Translations under genes and position numbers: made by a program
Notes under the pieces: model-generated
Database searches by the model: none
Told to the model about the DNA's origin: nothing
Seen by the model: only the letters and a program-made list of their open reading frames with translations
From: Rhinopithecus roxellana
Taxonomy: Eukaryota; Chordata; Mammalia; Primates; Cercopithecidae
NCBI RefSeq assembly: GCF_007565055.1
Contig: NC_044553.1
Location: 128,716,241-128,780,240 of the forward strand
Length of the DNA stretch: 64,000 nucleotides
Reading direction: 5' to 3'
In this document: one piece after another, positions 21,942 through 33,426 of the stretch
Numbering within the stretch: the first letter of the stretch is position 1
Layout: every line of letters begins with the position of its first letter

Positions 21942-22547
21942 TGCAGGCTGGGGGCCCACACCTGTAATCCCAGTGCTTTGGTAGGCTAAGGCAGGAGGAT
22001 CACTCGAGGTGAGGAGTTCAAGATCAGCCTGGCCAAAATAGTGAGATCTTGTCTCTACTAAAAATTTAAAAATTAGGCCAGGCACGGTGGCTCACGCCTG
22101 TAATCCCAGCACTTTGGGAGGCCGAGGTGGGTGGATCATGAGGTCAGGAGATCGAGACCATCCTGGCTAACACGGTGAAACCCCATCTCTACTAAAAATA
22201 CAAAAAATTAGCCGGGCGTGGTGGCGGGCGCCTGTAGTCCCAGCTACTCGGGAGGCTGAGGCAGGAGAATGGCATGAACCTGGGAGGTGGAGCTTGCAGT
22301 GAGCCGAGATCACGCCACTGCACTCCAGCCTGGGTGACAGAATGAGACTCTGTCTCAAAAAAAGAAAAAAGAAAAAAAGAAAAAATTAGCTGGGCATGGT
22401 GGCATGAGCTTGTAGTTCCAACTACTTGGGAGGCTGAAGTGGGAGGACCCGCTTGAGCCCAGGAGTTTAAGATTCAGTGAATAATGATGGTACCACTGCA
22501 CTCCAGCCTGGGTGACAGAGTACAACCCTGTCTCTTAAAGAGAATAT
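21942..22547 (+). mobile_element. AluJ-like SINE split by an AluY
   Basis: The left arm (21,942-22,075) and right arm (22,381-22,547) are one old Alu. A 14-bp target duplication, AAAAGTGGAATACT, lies at 21,928-21,941 and 22,548-22,561 around the whole structure. A second, younger Alu sits at its central linker. Confidence 0.93.
22076..22380 (+). mobile_element. AluY-type SINE nested in AluJ
   Basis: Near-consensus GGCCAGGCACGGTGGCTCAC to GAGACTCTGTCTC with an AAAAGAAAAAAG tail. The duplication AAAAATTA lies at 22,068-22,075 and 22,381-22,388. The target is the A-rich linker of the host Alu. Confidence 0.95.
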
Positions 22548-22756
22548 AAAAGTGGAATACTGATTGGGAGGGAGGAGGATGTGCCCAAGGATGAAGGTCC
22601 CTATGGCCGGCCTTATTGTGTGCAAAGGACCAGGCTCTGGACCCTGTTCAGGACAATTGACAAAAACTGTGCTGACCCCATAGCCAGGAAAGCAGCTGTG
22701 CCACTGCCCTCACCGCAACCAGGGAGGGAGCTGCTTGTGGGCTGCTGCTCCTGCGG

Positions 22757-24000
22757 GGGCTTTATTGAGAGGCGCTTCACATACCATACAAGTCACCCAG
22801 TTAAAGTATACAATTCAGTAGCTTTGTAATATGTTTGAGTATCTGCAAGAGTTTTGCATCCATTGCCACAATCAACTTTAGAACATTTTTAACTAATTAA
22901 TTAATGTTTAAGAGATAGGGTCTCGCTCTGTTGCTCAGGCTGGAATGCAGGGGCATGATTATCACTCATTGGAACCTCGAACCCCTGGGTTCAAGTGATC
23001 CTCTCACCTCGGCCTCCCGGGTATAGCTGGAAGCACAAGCTCATGCCATCATATGCCCAGCTAATTTTTTAAAAACTTTTTGGTAGAGATGGGGTCTCAC
23101 TGTGTTGCCCAGGCTGGTCTCAAACTTCTGGCCTCAGTGATCATCCTGCCTCAGCCTCCCAAAGTGCTGGAATTACAGGTGTGAGCTACTGCACCTGGCC
23201 TAGCACATTTTTAGCAGAAAAATCAACCCCATATTCCTTAGCTGTCACCCCCTAATCCTCCACAGATTTGCCTAGTCTGCACATTTCACAAAAATGGATC
23301 ATATATAATACATAGTCCTTTGTAACTGGCTTCCTTCACAGAGCATGTTTGCAGGCTCATTCATACTGTAGCCTGTATCAGTACTTGAGTTTTGTTCCTT
23401 GCTGAATGGTATCCCATTGTATGGATGTACCACATCTTATTTATCCATTTGTCATGGACGGGCATTTGGACTGTTTCTACTTTTGGCTGCTCTGAATAAC
23501 ACTGCTGTGAACATTTGTGTACCAGTTCGTGTATGGATGTGTGTTTTCATTCCTCTTGTGTATGTCCCTAGAAGGAGACTTGCCGGAGCACAGGATACCT
23601 CTCAGGTCTAACTGGAGAGCCGTTTGCATTCCCACCAGCAGTCCTGCGAGGGTTCCACTTTCTCCACGTCCTCCAATGCTTACCTGTCTTTCAGACTCTA
23701 GCCATCTATCGGGTGTGAAGTCATGTCTCCTTGTGGTTTGGATTTGCATTTTCCAGCCGGCTACTGATGTTAAGCGCATGACGTTTGATGTGTTTATTGG
23801 CGACTTGTGTATCATCTTTGGAGAATTGTCTAGTCAGATCTTTCGCCCATTTTTAAATTGGGCCTTTTATTATTTAGTTGTAGTTTTTAGTAGATACAAG
23901 TTCCAGTCAGATAATAGGACTCGCAAAACCCTTTCCCCATTCTCCAGCTTGTCTGTTTGCTTCCTTGATTATGTCCTTTGAAGCACAAACGTTTTAAATT
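22757..24000 (-). mobile_element. L1ME-like 3' end, antisense, split by AluJ
   Basis: GGGGGCTTTATTGAGAGGCG and CCCAGTTAAAGTATACAATT form the 3' end. After the AluJ the sequence continues with CTGGCTTCCTTCACAGAGCA, TTCCCTTGCTGAATGG-like text, CATTTGGACTGTTTCTACTT and GCCCATTTTTAAATTGGGCC, all reverse L1 ORF2. Frames are broken. Confidence 0.82.
22905..23200 (-). mobile_element. AluJ-like SINE, antisense
   Basis: GAGATAGGGTCTCGCTCTGT to GAGCTACTGCACCTGGCC. Full dimer, strongly diverged, inserted in the old L1 3' end. Confidence 0.92.
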
Positions 24001-24172
24001 ATTATTTTTAATTGACAAAAAATTGTGTATATTTATGGTGTAAAACATGATGCTTTGAAATATGTATACATTGTGGAATAATGAATAGTTAAAGCACACA
24101 GTTAATAGCATATAATAGCATAATAATAAATAATGACAATATATTATATACTTAACTTGCTGAGAGAGTAGA
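24001..24172 (+). mobile_element. L1 3' UTR fragment (L1M/L1P type)
   Basis: AATTGACAAAAAATTGTGTA, TATTTATGGTGTAAAACATG and TATGTATACATTGTGGAATA match the 3' UTR of mid-age L1 elements, in sense orientation and opposite to the neighbour. Confidence 0.65.
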
Positions 24173-24278
24173 TTTTTTTTTTTTTTTTTTTTTTTTTTGA
24201 GACAGAGACAGAGTCTCGCTCCGTCGCCCGGGCCTCCCAAAGTGCTGGCATTACAGGCGTGAGCCACCGCGCCCGGCC
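24173..24278 (-). mobile_element. Alu with large internal deletion, antisense
   Basis: Poly-T, then GAGTCTCGCTCCGTCGCCCG joined directly to GGCCTCCCAAAGTGCTGG and the normal 5' end GAGCCACCGCGCCCGGCC. About 200 bp of the middle is absent while both ends are near consensus. There is also a duplicated GAGACA. Confidence 0.9.
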
Positions 24279-25734
24279 TGCAACAGCATTTCTCAAGCGA
24301 GAAACTGGCTTGAGCTTCTTTACACCTTCCTTCCTTTCCAAGGAAAACCACGCTACCAGTTCAAGAATCTGGAGATTCCCGAACAGGCTCTCAAGAAGAG
24401 ACCCAGACCCTTTCTCTCTGGTGAGGGGGGGACCTGTGTCCCTGCACCAGCCACATGATCTCTAACAACCCAGTTCACCACGGCCCCCTTCCGTCTTCCC
24501 TCACTGTGGCTCTGGGGTCTTCAGTCCCAAACTCAGAGGTGACAACTTATTTCTGTCCCCCTGCGTTGTCCCATGAGGTCATGACACTTCAAGATGGTCT
24601 ATATTAAACCCTTCTCCAAAGAAACGAGTGGCTTTAGTAAACGGGCCGCCTGATAAGGCTTTCAGCACTTACCTGGGAATCACTATTTCAAACCTAAGGA
24701 CTTCATTTCCTCAGACTTTGAAAGGAAGCCAGAAAAGTGATTCACTGAACTAACTATGTTCTCAGAGGGGGACAGCAACACTTCCCAGGCTTCAGAGCTT
24801 TGGCTGTGCCGGGCCTCCCTTCGTCTGGCTGCTTCGCTACATGATTCAAGGCCAAAATCATATTTGCAGCAAATGACGAGTCTGCAATGAAATGCAAACA
24901 AAAGTCCCAGCCGCCCACCCCACCTTCCCCACCATGCCCTGCCCGCTCCTCAGTAGACAGGCTGGACCCCCTGCATACCCAGCACACTCCACAGCGTCTG
25001 GATGTCTGGGACCGCTGCCCGTGCCCTCTCCTACCTCATTCCAAAGCTGTGTGTGGCTCGGGGGCCTGGGGGGCTCCTCCCTGTAGGAGATTCTCTCCAC
25101 GCTGCAATTACACATTGTTGGGCAAGTTCTGGAACTGTACTGGGCTCTGCGCGTTTGTGCTACCTCAGAAAAATGCTGGACTCACCCATGTAGACAGTTA
25201 ATCTCCTTGACAACATTTTCCTGGAGAATGCTGCGGGCAGGGAATTCCTAATAGGGGATGGAACTGCATTTAGTCATTCTCTAAAAATATGCGTTCAGTG
25301 TGTCGAGATGTGAAATGGCTTTTCATGGAGTGTAAATGACTGCCACTGACTTAGCAATATCCTCAAAAGTCTTGGCAATCAATGACAGTCTTCACAGATT
25401 CAGCTAAATACCATATGGATCAATAGTTTGTGTTTCCTGAGTTTCCATCTATCCACAAACTCTGAGCTCACATGATGTGCAAGGCATGGTACCAAGGAGA
25501 ATCGGCACTTATAGAGGCTCCTACCGGCACCACCTCACTGCCTGACCCAGGTGAGGGGAGCTAGAAGATAGCATTGTCACCTATTTTCAAAGAGCCACAC
25601 AACCTTCTGAACCTCCTGCTGTTAATAACTCATTATTCACGAGCAAAATGGAATGCCTAAAACAAACAAGCAAACAAAAACCCTCCAGTGCCAGTAGGAC
25701 AGTGCCAGTAAGTGACTCTGGCAATTACACTGTG
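24279..25734. other. Single-copy stretch without recognised gene
   Basis: Moderate GC. Overlapping frames of 60-104 codons on both strands between 24,750 and 25,200 have no family features. A CAAACAAACAAG-type simple run lies near 25,660. Nothing else recognised. Confidence 0.5.
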
Positions 25735-26140
25735 TTGAATGAATAGTGTCCTCCAAAATTCATGTCCATCCAGAGCCTCTGAATGTCAATGTATTTGGAA
25801 ATAGGATCCTTGCAGATATAGTTAGTTAAGATGAGGTCACACTGGAGTACGGTGGGTCCTAACTCGGTGACTAGTATCCTTGTAAGCAGAGAAAACAGAG
25901 ACACAGAGACTCATGAGGGAGAGGACAGCCATGTGAAGACAGAGACAGAAATCAGATCAATGCGGCTGCGAGGCAGGGGACGTAAGGACTGGCGGCCACC
26001 ACGGACGCAGGAAGAGGCAAGGAAAGCTTATTCTCTAGAGCCTTCCACAGGAACACGGCCCTGCCCACACCCTGGTCTCAGCCTTGAAGCCTCAGAACTG
26101 TCAGAGAAGACACTTCTGTTGGTTTAAGCCACCTGCTGTA
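25735..26140 (+). mobile_element. MaLR (MLT1-like) LTR
   Basis: GTCCTCCAAAATTCATGTCC, TGTATTTGGAAATAGGATCC, TCCTTGTAAGCAGAGAAAAC, GACAGCCATGTGAAGACAGA and TTTAAGCCACCTGCTGTATG follow the order of MLT1-like LTRs. Old and diverged; no internal region beside it. Confidence 0.65.
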
Positions 26141-26590
26141 TGGTAATCTGTTCTAGAAGCCTCAGGAAACTCATTCAGCAATGGGCGGAAAACCTGAGTG
26201 CTACTCTCCTAGCAGACACAAGGCCTCATTTGAGCAAAGGCAGCCTGTGAGTGTGCCGTGCAAGGCAAAGACATCACGAACATTTGTCACGTGCTGGTCG
26301 CACGTGCTATACAAAATTGGCATCTTTATACCTAAGGTCGCCAATGACCAGATTCCATTTTTTTTTGTCTTATGCTTATGGGTTCTATGTAAATTTGTTT
26401 CCTTTGTTTTTTTTTCCAAACACATTTCCTTTTTTGAATACACTCTGCTTTCGTGCACTCTATGTGAAGCAGAAAAATAAAACAAAAACAGGCATCATCT
26501 AGCCTTCTGCCCAAAGAAAGGAAATTTAAAAGAGTATGTTACCAGATACTAAATTACCACTGGAGAGGAGGGATGAGTTACGGTGTTCTG
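26141..26590. other. Single-copy stretch without recognised gene
   Basis: AT-rich sequence with several T or A runs. Antisense and sense frames of 80-99 codons overlap fully and show no family, so they are treated as chance. Confidence 0.5.
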
Positions 26591-26599
26591 CTGCAGAAC

Positions 26600-26651
26600 C
26601 ACCATGTTAGCCAGGATGGTCTCATCTCCTGACCTCGTGATCCACCCGCAG
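26600..26651 (-). mobile_element. Orphan Alu fragment of about 50 bp
   Basis: CACCATGTTAGCCAGGATGG, CTCATCTCCTGACCTCGTGA and TCCACCCGC are a near-consensus internal piece of AluY with neither arm end nor tail, abutting L1 3' UTR sequence. Confidence 0.75.
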
Positions 26652-26860
26652 GGGGACTATAGTTAACAGTAATTTAGTGTGTATTTTCCAATAGCTAGAA
26701 GAGAGGATTCTGAATGCTCCCAATAAAAAGAAATAAGTATTTGAGGTGATAAACATGCTGATTATCACAATTCGATCATTACACGCTGTACACATAGGCA
26801 ATATCACTCTGGGCCCCACAAATATGTATAATTGTTACGTGTTAAAGTTTTAAAATCTAT
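26652..26860 (+). mobile_element. L1 3' UTR fragment
   Basis: GGGGGACTATAGTTAACAGT, AGAAGAGAGGATTCTGAATG, GAAATAAGTATTTGAGGTGA and CACAAATATGTATAATTGTT follow the 3' UTR of mid-age L1 (L1MA/L1MB-like) in sense orientation. Confidence 0.75.
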
Positions 26861-26867
26861 TTTATTC

Positions 26868-27164
26868 TTTTTTTTGTCGGGGGGGACAGAGTCTCACTCT
26901 GTTACCCAGGTTGGAGTACAGTGGCGTGATCTCAGCTCACTGCAACCTCTGCCTCCCGGGTTCAAGTGATTCTTGTGCCTCAGCCTCCCAAGTAGCTGGA
27001 ATTAGAGGCGGACATTACCACATGTGACTGATTTTTGCATTTTTAGTAAAGACGGGGTTTCACCATGTTGGCCGGGCTGGTCTCGAACTGCTGGCCTCAG
27101 GCAATCCGCCCATCTTGACCTCCCAAAGTGCTGGGATTACAGGTGTGAGCCACTGCGCCCGGCT
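26868..27164 (-). mobile_element. AluS-like SINE, antisense
   Basis: Full dimer from GACAGAGTCTCACTCTGTTA to GAGCCACTGCGCCCGGCT, with a G-rich insertion (GTCGGGGGGG) at the poly-T boundary. Confidence 0.93.
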
Positions 27165-27588
27165 CATATCTTTTCATTTTTATCTTTAATTAATATAATA
27201 AAAAGCATGCATGCATGCTGGCCATGCTCCCCAAAAGACCTCACTGAAATGCAACACCGAGGTCTCTAAACAGCCAGAGAAGCCCGGCCCCGCAGAGCCG
27301 AAGATGACTGGTCCGAGGCCCGCTCACGATGAATTTCTTGAGACAACTCTCACTTTCATTTATTTAAAAGGGCAGTTTGACAGTAGAGTAACCCTACCAC
27401 ACTTCTCTTCACTCTGGAGTGAAAAATTATTACAAAATGGATCACAGTGGAATGGCTAAATCAAGCTAATTAACACGTGCCAGGCAGTATTCCATTTCAC
27501 TTTTTTTCTTCCTCTCAGTTCCTATGCTATTCCTGCATACTCCACAGACTTAATTTTTTTGTGCTAAGAACACTTAAAATCTACTCTT
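27165..27588. other. Single-copy stretch; possible short L1 remnant
   Basis: GCATGCATGCATGC at about 27,206 is a short alternating repeat. GTGGAATGGCTAAATCAAGC near 27,448 resembles L1 3' UTR text. No gene seen. Confidence 0.45.
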
Positions 27589-27901
27589 GGCCGGGCGCGG
27601 TGGCTCACGCCTGTAATCCCAGCACTTTGGGAGGCTGAGGCGGGTGGATCACGAGGTCAGGAGATGAGACCATCCTGGCTAACATGGTGAAACCCCATCT
27701 CTACTAAAAGTACAAAAAAATTAGCCAGGTGTGGTGGCGGCGCTTGTGGTCCCAGCTACTCGGGAGGCTGAGGCAGGAGAATGGCGTGAACCCGGGAGGC
27801 GGAGCTTGCAGTGAGCTGAGATCGGGCCACTGCGCTCCAGCCCGGGCGACAGAGCGAGACTCCGTCTCAAAAAAAAAAAAAAAGAAAGAAAAAAAAAAGA
27901 A
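27589..27901 (+). mobile_element. AluY-type SINE
   Basis: Near consensus GGCCGGGCGCGGTGGCTCAC to GAGACTCCGTCTC with an A-rich tail. It carries the GGTGGCGGCGC single-base deletion and the right-arm text GAGATCGGGCCACTGC seen in monkey AluY types. Confidence 0.92.
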
Positions 27902-27954
27902 ATGCTGTTGCAAAGGGGCAGTGTGGTGCGAATTTTAACCTTCGCCACTCCCTC

Positions 27955-28900
27955 TAGCAGAACTGTATGGTTTTGGAGAGGCTAGCCGCCAGTTCCAGGG
28001 CACAATAGAGGGACACTTCCACCCCTTTCAGTGACTTCCCAAGGTGGCTCTGCAGAGCACCCCTTAGGGGAGCAGAGGCCTGGCCTCTGAGGCCATTCTG
28101 AGTGAGGCGAAGGTGGGGATGACCCAAGAAGGCCAGCGCTGCATGGCCGCACCCCGCTCCTGCATTTACCCCCAGGTGCCTGTGCTGGCAGCGGCACATC
28201 ACCAGGCCTCCTCCTCTCTGTGGCTCCATCCACAGCTCCTGCTGGCCGAGGCCTTGGACCTGGCTGCCCACCGCACTTCTCCCCGCCTGCACCACCTCCA
28301 TCTCTCTCCAGACAGTGACTGAGGCCTCCTAGCTTACCCTAAACACCTGCCTCCACCCTGGCCCCAGCACACACTGAGTATCCTCCACCCAACGGCCAAA
28401 GCGATTCCTTACAATATAGAGCAGACCAGGGCCCTCCTCTTCTTGGAAGCCTCCCTGTCTTCCCTTCCCTGGGAGTGAGATCCAAAGTCTTTGCTTGACC
28501 CACAGGGCCCTGTACCTTGTGGCCCACTGTATCTCTTCCCCACACCCACACTCTCCGTCTCCCATCCCACCACGCCTTGGCCTCTTAGGACTCCCAGGCG
28601 AGCCCCGCCTCAGAACCCTGGGTTGCTGCCCCTTTCCCCAGCTCTCTCCTGGCTCCTCCCTCATTCAGTTCCTCGACCTGTCCCAGTGTCACACTCCCAG
28701 GGAGATCCATCCTAAATGCCTCATCTCTGTCCCTACTCTGTTTATCTTTGACGCACTTACTACAGACTGATCCACTTACGGATTTGTGCATTTAGCTGTT
28801 TCTCTACCCGCCCTCCTCCACATTAGAACGTTACCTCTTGGGAGCAAGAGCTTTGTGTTCTGTGTGGCCGCATGCATGGTTCCTGCTCAAGAAAAAAATT
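27955..28900 (+). mobile_element. L2 fragment
   Basis: From about 28,340 the text follows an L2 LINE 3' region: ATCCAAAGTCTTTGCTTGAC, AGGGCCCTGTACCTTGTGG, GCGAGCCCCGCCTCAG, TCTGTTTATCTTTGACGCAC, AGAACGTTACCTCTTGGGAG, GCAAGAGCTTTGTGTTCTGT. The first 400 bp are less certain. Frames of 70-115 codons here arise from the pyrimidine-rich L2 text and are not genes. Confidence 0.72.
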
Positions 28901-29439
28901 TTTTTGAAAGAACAAATAACATCAACACTCAATACTCATTTATTCACATATTTAAGACATTTTTACTGGGCGTCCCATTTTAATTCTTCCTTAAAATGGT
29001 ACTGATCTTGCCTCTTTAGCCTAAGTTCAGGGAAAATGGATGCAAAGCTCTGATAGTCACTGATCTGGGTGCTGTGAGAGGTGACAACATCACAGGTGAC
29101 ATCTCCACTCAGCCACGGAGACATTTGAACGGACCCTCCCCCTTTCTCCCAGACAGATGTGACCAGGCTTTGTGAAAACTTTTCTGTAAAGAGGCACTTT
29201 TCACCACATTGTTTTAATACACTTGTGTTATTACCAGAAAAATGGAAAAGAAGGAGATAAAATTTGCATCGACTTCCTCCTCCTCACATCATGTTGGCTC
29301 TTGCAAACTGACTGGAGTTGTGTGTCTGTTAACCCCTCCTTTCTCGCACACGTTCTAGCATTACGCGTGATGTGGAGCGAAACTTTACTAATAAGTTTGC
29401 CAGGAATCAACAGCCGTAGAAATACCTACATTTTTGAGT
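28901..29439. other. Single-copy stretch without recognised gene
   Basis: AT-rich sequence without a recognisable exon, RNA gene or transposon. Confidence 0.5.
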
Positions 29440-29695
29440 GAACAATTCCATTTCTACAAATCTGTCCTGGGAAGATAATCTTTAATGCGAAGATTAAAGT
29501 ACCCAAGGATAGTCAGTTTTTACAACAGCACATGTAGAACATAACATGAATGCTGCCAAATCCATATAATAATTAGGTATCATAGTTCACTTACTGGAAT
29601 ACTGTGTATTTATTAAAGTATATTTTAAGATACTTTCTAGTTACATGGAAATGCTTATGACTGGATAAAGCAGTACAAGTGATATCAAATATGGG
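29440..29695 (+). mobile_element. Old L1 ORF2 C-terminal fragment, sense
   Basis: ACAATTCCATTTCTACAAAT, CTGGGAAGATAATCTTTAAT, TACTGTGTATTTATTAAAGT and ACATGGAAATGCTTATGACT match the ORF2 end of very old L1 elements. It butts against antisense L1 at about 29,697. Confidence 0.6.
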
Positions 29696-31515
29696 ATGTT
29701 AAATTTCCCTCTAAGCTCTGCTTTGGCTGCATCCTGTATGTTTTGGTGTGTTGCATTTTTCTTTGTGTTAATCTCAGAGTATTCCTAATTTCCCCTGTGA
29801 TTTCCTCCTTGATCCATTGGTCATTTAAGAGTGGATTGTTTAATGTCCACGTATATATGTATTTCTCAAATTTGCTTCAGTTATTGATTTTATTTCTAAG
29901 CTCGTTCCAAGAGCCTACTTAGTATGGTATCAATCCTTTAAACTTACCGAGGTTTGTTCTGTGACTTAGCTTATGGTCTGTACTACAGGACATGCCACAT
30001 GCACCTGAGAAGAAAGTTTATTCTGCTGTTCTTGGGCAGAGTATTCTACAGTTGTCTGTCAGGTCTAGTTCATTTATAATACTGTTCAAGTCTTCTATTT
30101 CCTTGTTAATTTCTGCCAGTTCTATTTATTACTGAAAGTGGGGCATTGGATTCTCTATTATTGTTAAATTGTCTATTTCATCCTTCGGTTCTGTCGTTTT
30201 CTGCTTCATTTGTTTTGTGAACTTATTGTTAGCTCCATTTGTGTTTATAATTGATATGGCTTCCTGATGGGTTGACCTTTTCCTCATTATAAAATGTCTT
30301 TCTGGATCTATAGTATCATTTTTTTGTTTTAAAGTCTATTTTTTTTCTAATACTATATAGCCAATCCAGCTCTCTTTTGGTTACTTTTTGCACAGGATAA
30401 CTTTTGTCATCCTTTTACTTTCAACCTATTTGTGTTTTTTAATCTAAAGTGTGTCTCTTACAGATCACATATAGATGGATTGTGCTTTTTAAAAAATCTA
30501 TTCTGTCAGTTCTGCCTCTTAATTGGAGAACTTGACCATTTACATTTAATGTACTTACTGAGTTGGTAGGATTTAAGTCTGCCATATTGCTATTTGCAGT
30601 CTTTATGTCTTATGTATTTTTATTTTTCTACTCCTCCCTTACTGCCACCTTTTTTGTTAAATAGATATTTTCTGTTTGCCATTTTTATCTCCTTGTCATT
30701 TATTTTATCACTTTTGGGGTTATTTTCTTGGTAATCACCTTGTGGGTTTTAATCAGTATCTAAATTTCCAGCAATGTAGGTCAGATTAATACCACCTTAA
30801 TTACAGTGCCATGAGGACTTTGTTCTTGTGTAGCTCCGCCATCCTCCCTCCATTGTGCTGGTGTTGTCATGTCCTGTCAATTACATCTTTTATACCTTGT
30901 ATGCCCATCAACATAGATTTGTACATGTTGCTTTATGTCTTTTAAATCAAGGGGAAAAAAGAGTTACAAAGAAAAACTACATTTGCATTTTATATTTACT
31001 TAGTAGATACTTTTACTGGTGCTCTTTATTTTTTCGGGTCTATTCAAGTTACTCTCTAGTGTGCTTTCATTTCAGCCTGAAGGACTCTGTTTATTATTTC
31101 TTGTAAGAGAGGGGTCTGCTAGTGGTGAATTCTCTGTTTTTGTTTATCTGGGAATGTCCAATTTACCTATGTATTTGAGTAGTTTTTGCTGAATGTGAAA
31201 TTAGTGGCTGGCAGTCTTTATTTCAGCACTTTGGAGATGTCACCTGACTCCCTTTTGTCCTTTATGTTTTCTGATCAAAAGTCAGCTGTTAAACTTATTG
31301 AAGATCCCTTGTACGAGGTGCATCACTGTTCATTACTGAATGTAGGGTTTTGGGCTTTTGACAGTTTGATTATGATGTGTATAAGTTTAGATCTCTTTTG
31401 AGTTTATCTAACTAGGAACTGTTTATTTAGCTTCTTACTTGTGCAGATTGATGATTTTCATTAAATTTGGGAAGTTTTCAGCCATTATCATTGTCATCAT
31501 TATTATTATTATTAC

Positions 31516-31754
31516 TTTTTTTTTTTTTGAGACTAGAGTGTTGCTCTGTTGCCCAGGCTAGAGTGCAGTGGCATGATCTCGGCCCACTGCAGCCTCTGCC
31601 TCCTGGGTTGAAATGATTCTCGTGCTTCAGCCTCCCGAGTACTGGAGATTACAGGTATGCACCACCACACCTGGCTAATTTTTATATTTTTAGCAGAGAT
31701 GGGGTTTCACCATGTTGACAAGGCTGGTCTTAAACTCCTGACCTCAGGTGATTC
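31516..31754 (-). mobile_element. Alu, antisense, truncated at 5' end
   Basis: Poly-T, then GAGACTAGAGTGTTGCTCTG to CTCCTGACCTCAGGTGATT, where it stops at the start of a second Alu. Confidence 0.9.
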
Positions 31755-32046
31755 CACTTTTTGAGACAAGGTCTGGCTTTATTGCCCAGGCTGGAGTGCA
31801 CTGGTACAATATCAGCTCACTGCAACCTCCACCTCTTGGCCTCAAGCCATCTTCCCACCTCAGCCTCTCAAGTAGCTGGGACTACAGGTGCACCTTCGCA
31901 CCTGGCTGATGTTTGTATTTTTATTTTTTAGAGATGGGATTTTGCCATATTGCTCAGGCTGGTCTCAAACGCATGAGCTCAAGCGATCCACCCACCTAGG
32001 CCTCCCAAAGTGCTGGGATTACAGGCATGAGCCACCGTGCCCAACC
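31755..32046 (-). mobile_element. AluJ-like SINE, antisense, back-to-tail with previous Alu
   Basis: TTTTTGAGACAAGGTCTGGC to CACCGTGCCCAACC. Near-duplicate L1 text (CAGCCATTAT at about 31,479 and CAGTCATTAT at 32,047) brackets the pair of Alus. Confidence 0.92.
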
Positions 32047-33248
32047 CAGTCATTATTTTTCAACTGTACTTTCTTCTTTTTTTCTCTTTTTTCTTTCTGG
32101 GACTCCCATTATTCATACATCTGTTTGCTTGATGATGTCCTATTGGACTCTGAGACTGTTGATATTTCTTCATTTTTTTTCTGTTTATCATACTGAACAA
32201 TCTCAATTGACCTATTTTCAAGTTTTCTGATTATTTTTTCTGTTTGCTCAGAAATCAGCTGTTGAGACCTTCAGTTTTTTATTTCATTTATTGTACTTTT
32301 CAACTCCAGAATTTGTACTTGGTTCTTTTTTTGCAATATCTCTTTATTGGTATTCTCTATTTGATGAGACATTATTATCATACTTTTCCGTAGACATGGT
32401 TTTCTTTCATTTTTTGGAAATATTTATTTTTTCTAGTAACTCCAACATCTGAGCTTACTTGGGGACAGTTTTTCCTGTGTGCATAGGCTTTATTTTCTTA
32501 TTTATTTGCATGTCTCATAATTTTTTTGTTGTAGAAAATGACATTTAAAATAAAACAATGTGGAAATTTTGGAAATTGAATTGTTTTCTCCCCAGTGTTT
32601 GTTGTTGTTGTTGTTTGTTGCTGTTGTTTATTTATTGACTTTTATGAACCAGTTATCTTAGGTCTGTATTCTTTGTCCTGCGGTAGCCTGTGCTTGATTA
32701 TCTTAGTGGTCAGATAATGATGGACAGAGTCTCCTAATCTTTGCTGATGTTACGTGTGCATGTATTGGGCACACCTTCAACTCTGAGCCAGGCGGTTACT
32801 TCTGTCTTAGCCTTCATTCCTGCTTGTGCAGGACCTCATGTCTGCCGAAGATGAGGGCTCATGGCCTTCTCATGTCCCTTCTGAGTATGTGCATAGCTCT
32901 GAGCATGTGCATATTCCTACACTTGGGTGTGACCTTAGAGATTCCCAGGAATATGTTGGAGTTTCAGAGCCCTCTGTTAATATCACGTTCCTCAGGCTTT
33001 CTTTTTAAGATTTTGATCAGCTTGTTGTTTGCCCCACTTCATAGCCACCATCTCAGATGTCCTAAACAACTGCCTCTAATTTGATAAACATCCAGTGAAA
33101 ACACTTTTCCTAATGAGTGAGTTCCAAGTCAAGTTAAATAAAGACAGACTTGTGAATGGGATTTTCCAGGGAAAAGCAGCCTGGTCAACTAATGATGGTT
33201 CTCTGCTATGGTCTTTGAAGGAGCTCCAACCTCATATTTTGCCCTTCG

Positions 33249-33426
33249 GTAGCTGGTTTCTTGTTTTGTTTTGTTTTGTTTTTTCCCAGAGTCAGGGTGT
33301 TGTTCTGTCACTTGGGCTGGAGTGCAGTGGTGCTCACTGTAACCTCAGACACCTGGGCTTAAGCGAACCTCCTGCCTTAGCCTCCCAAAGCACTGGGATT
33401 ACAGGCATGAACCACAGCACCTGGCC
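33249..33426 (-). mobile_element. Shortened Alu, antisense
   Basis: A (TTTTG)n head, GTCAGGGTGTTGTTCTGTCA, then a jump from the right-arm promoter-proximal text to GCCTCCCAAAGCACTGGG and GCACCTGGCC. About half of the element is missing. AGCTGGTTT and GGCTGGTTT flank it. Confidence 0.85.
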
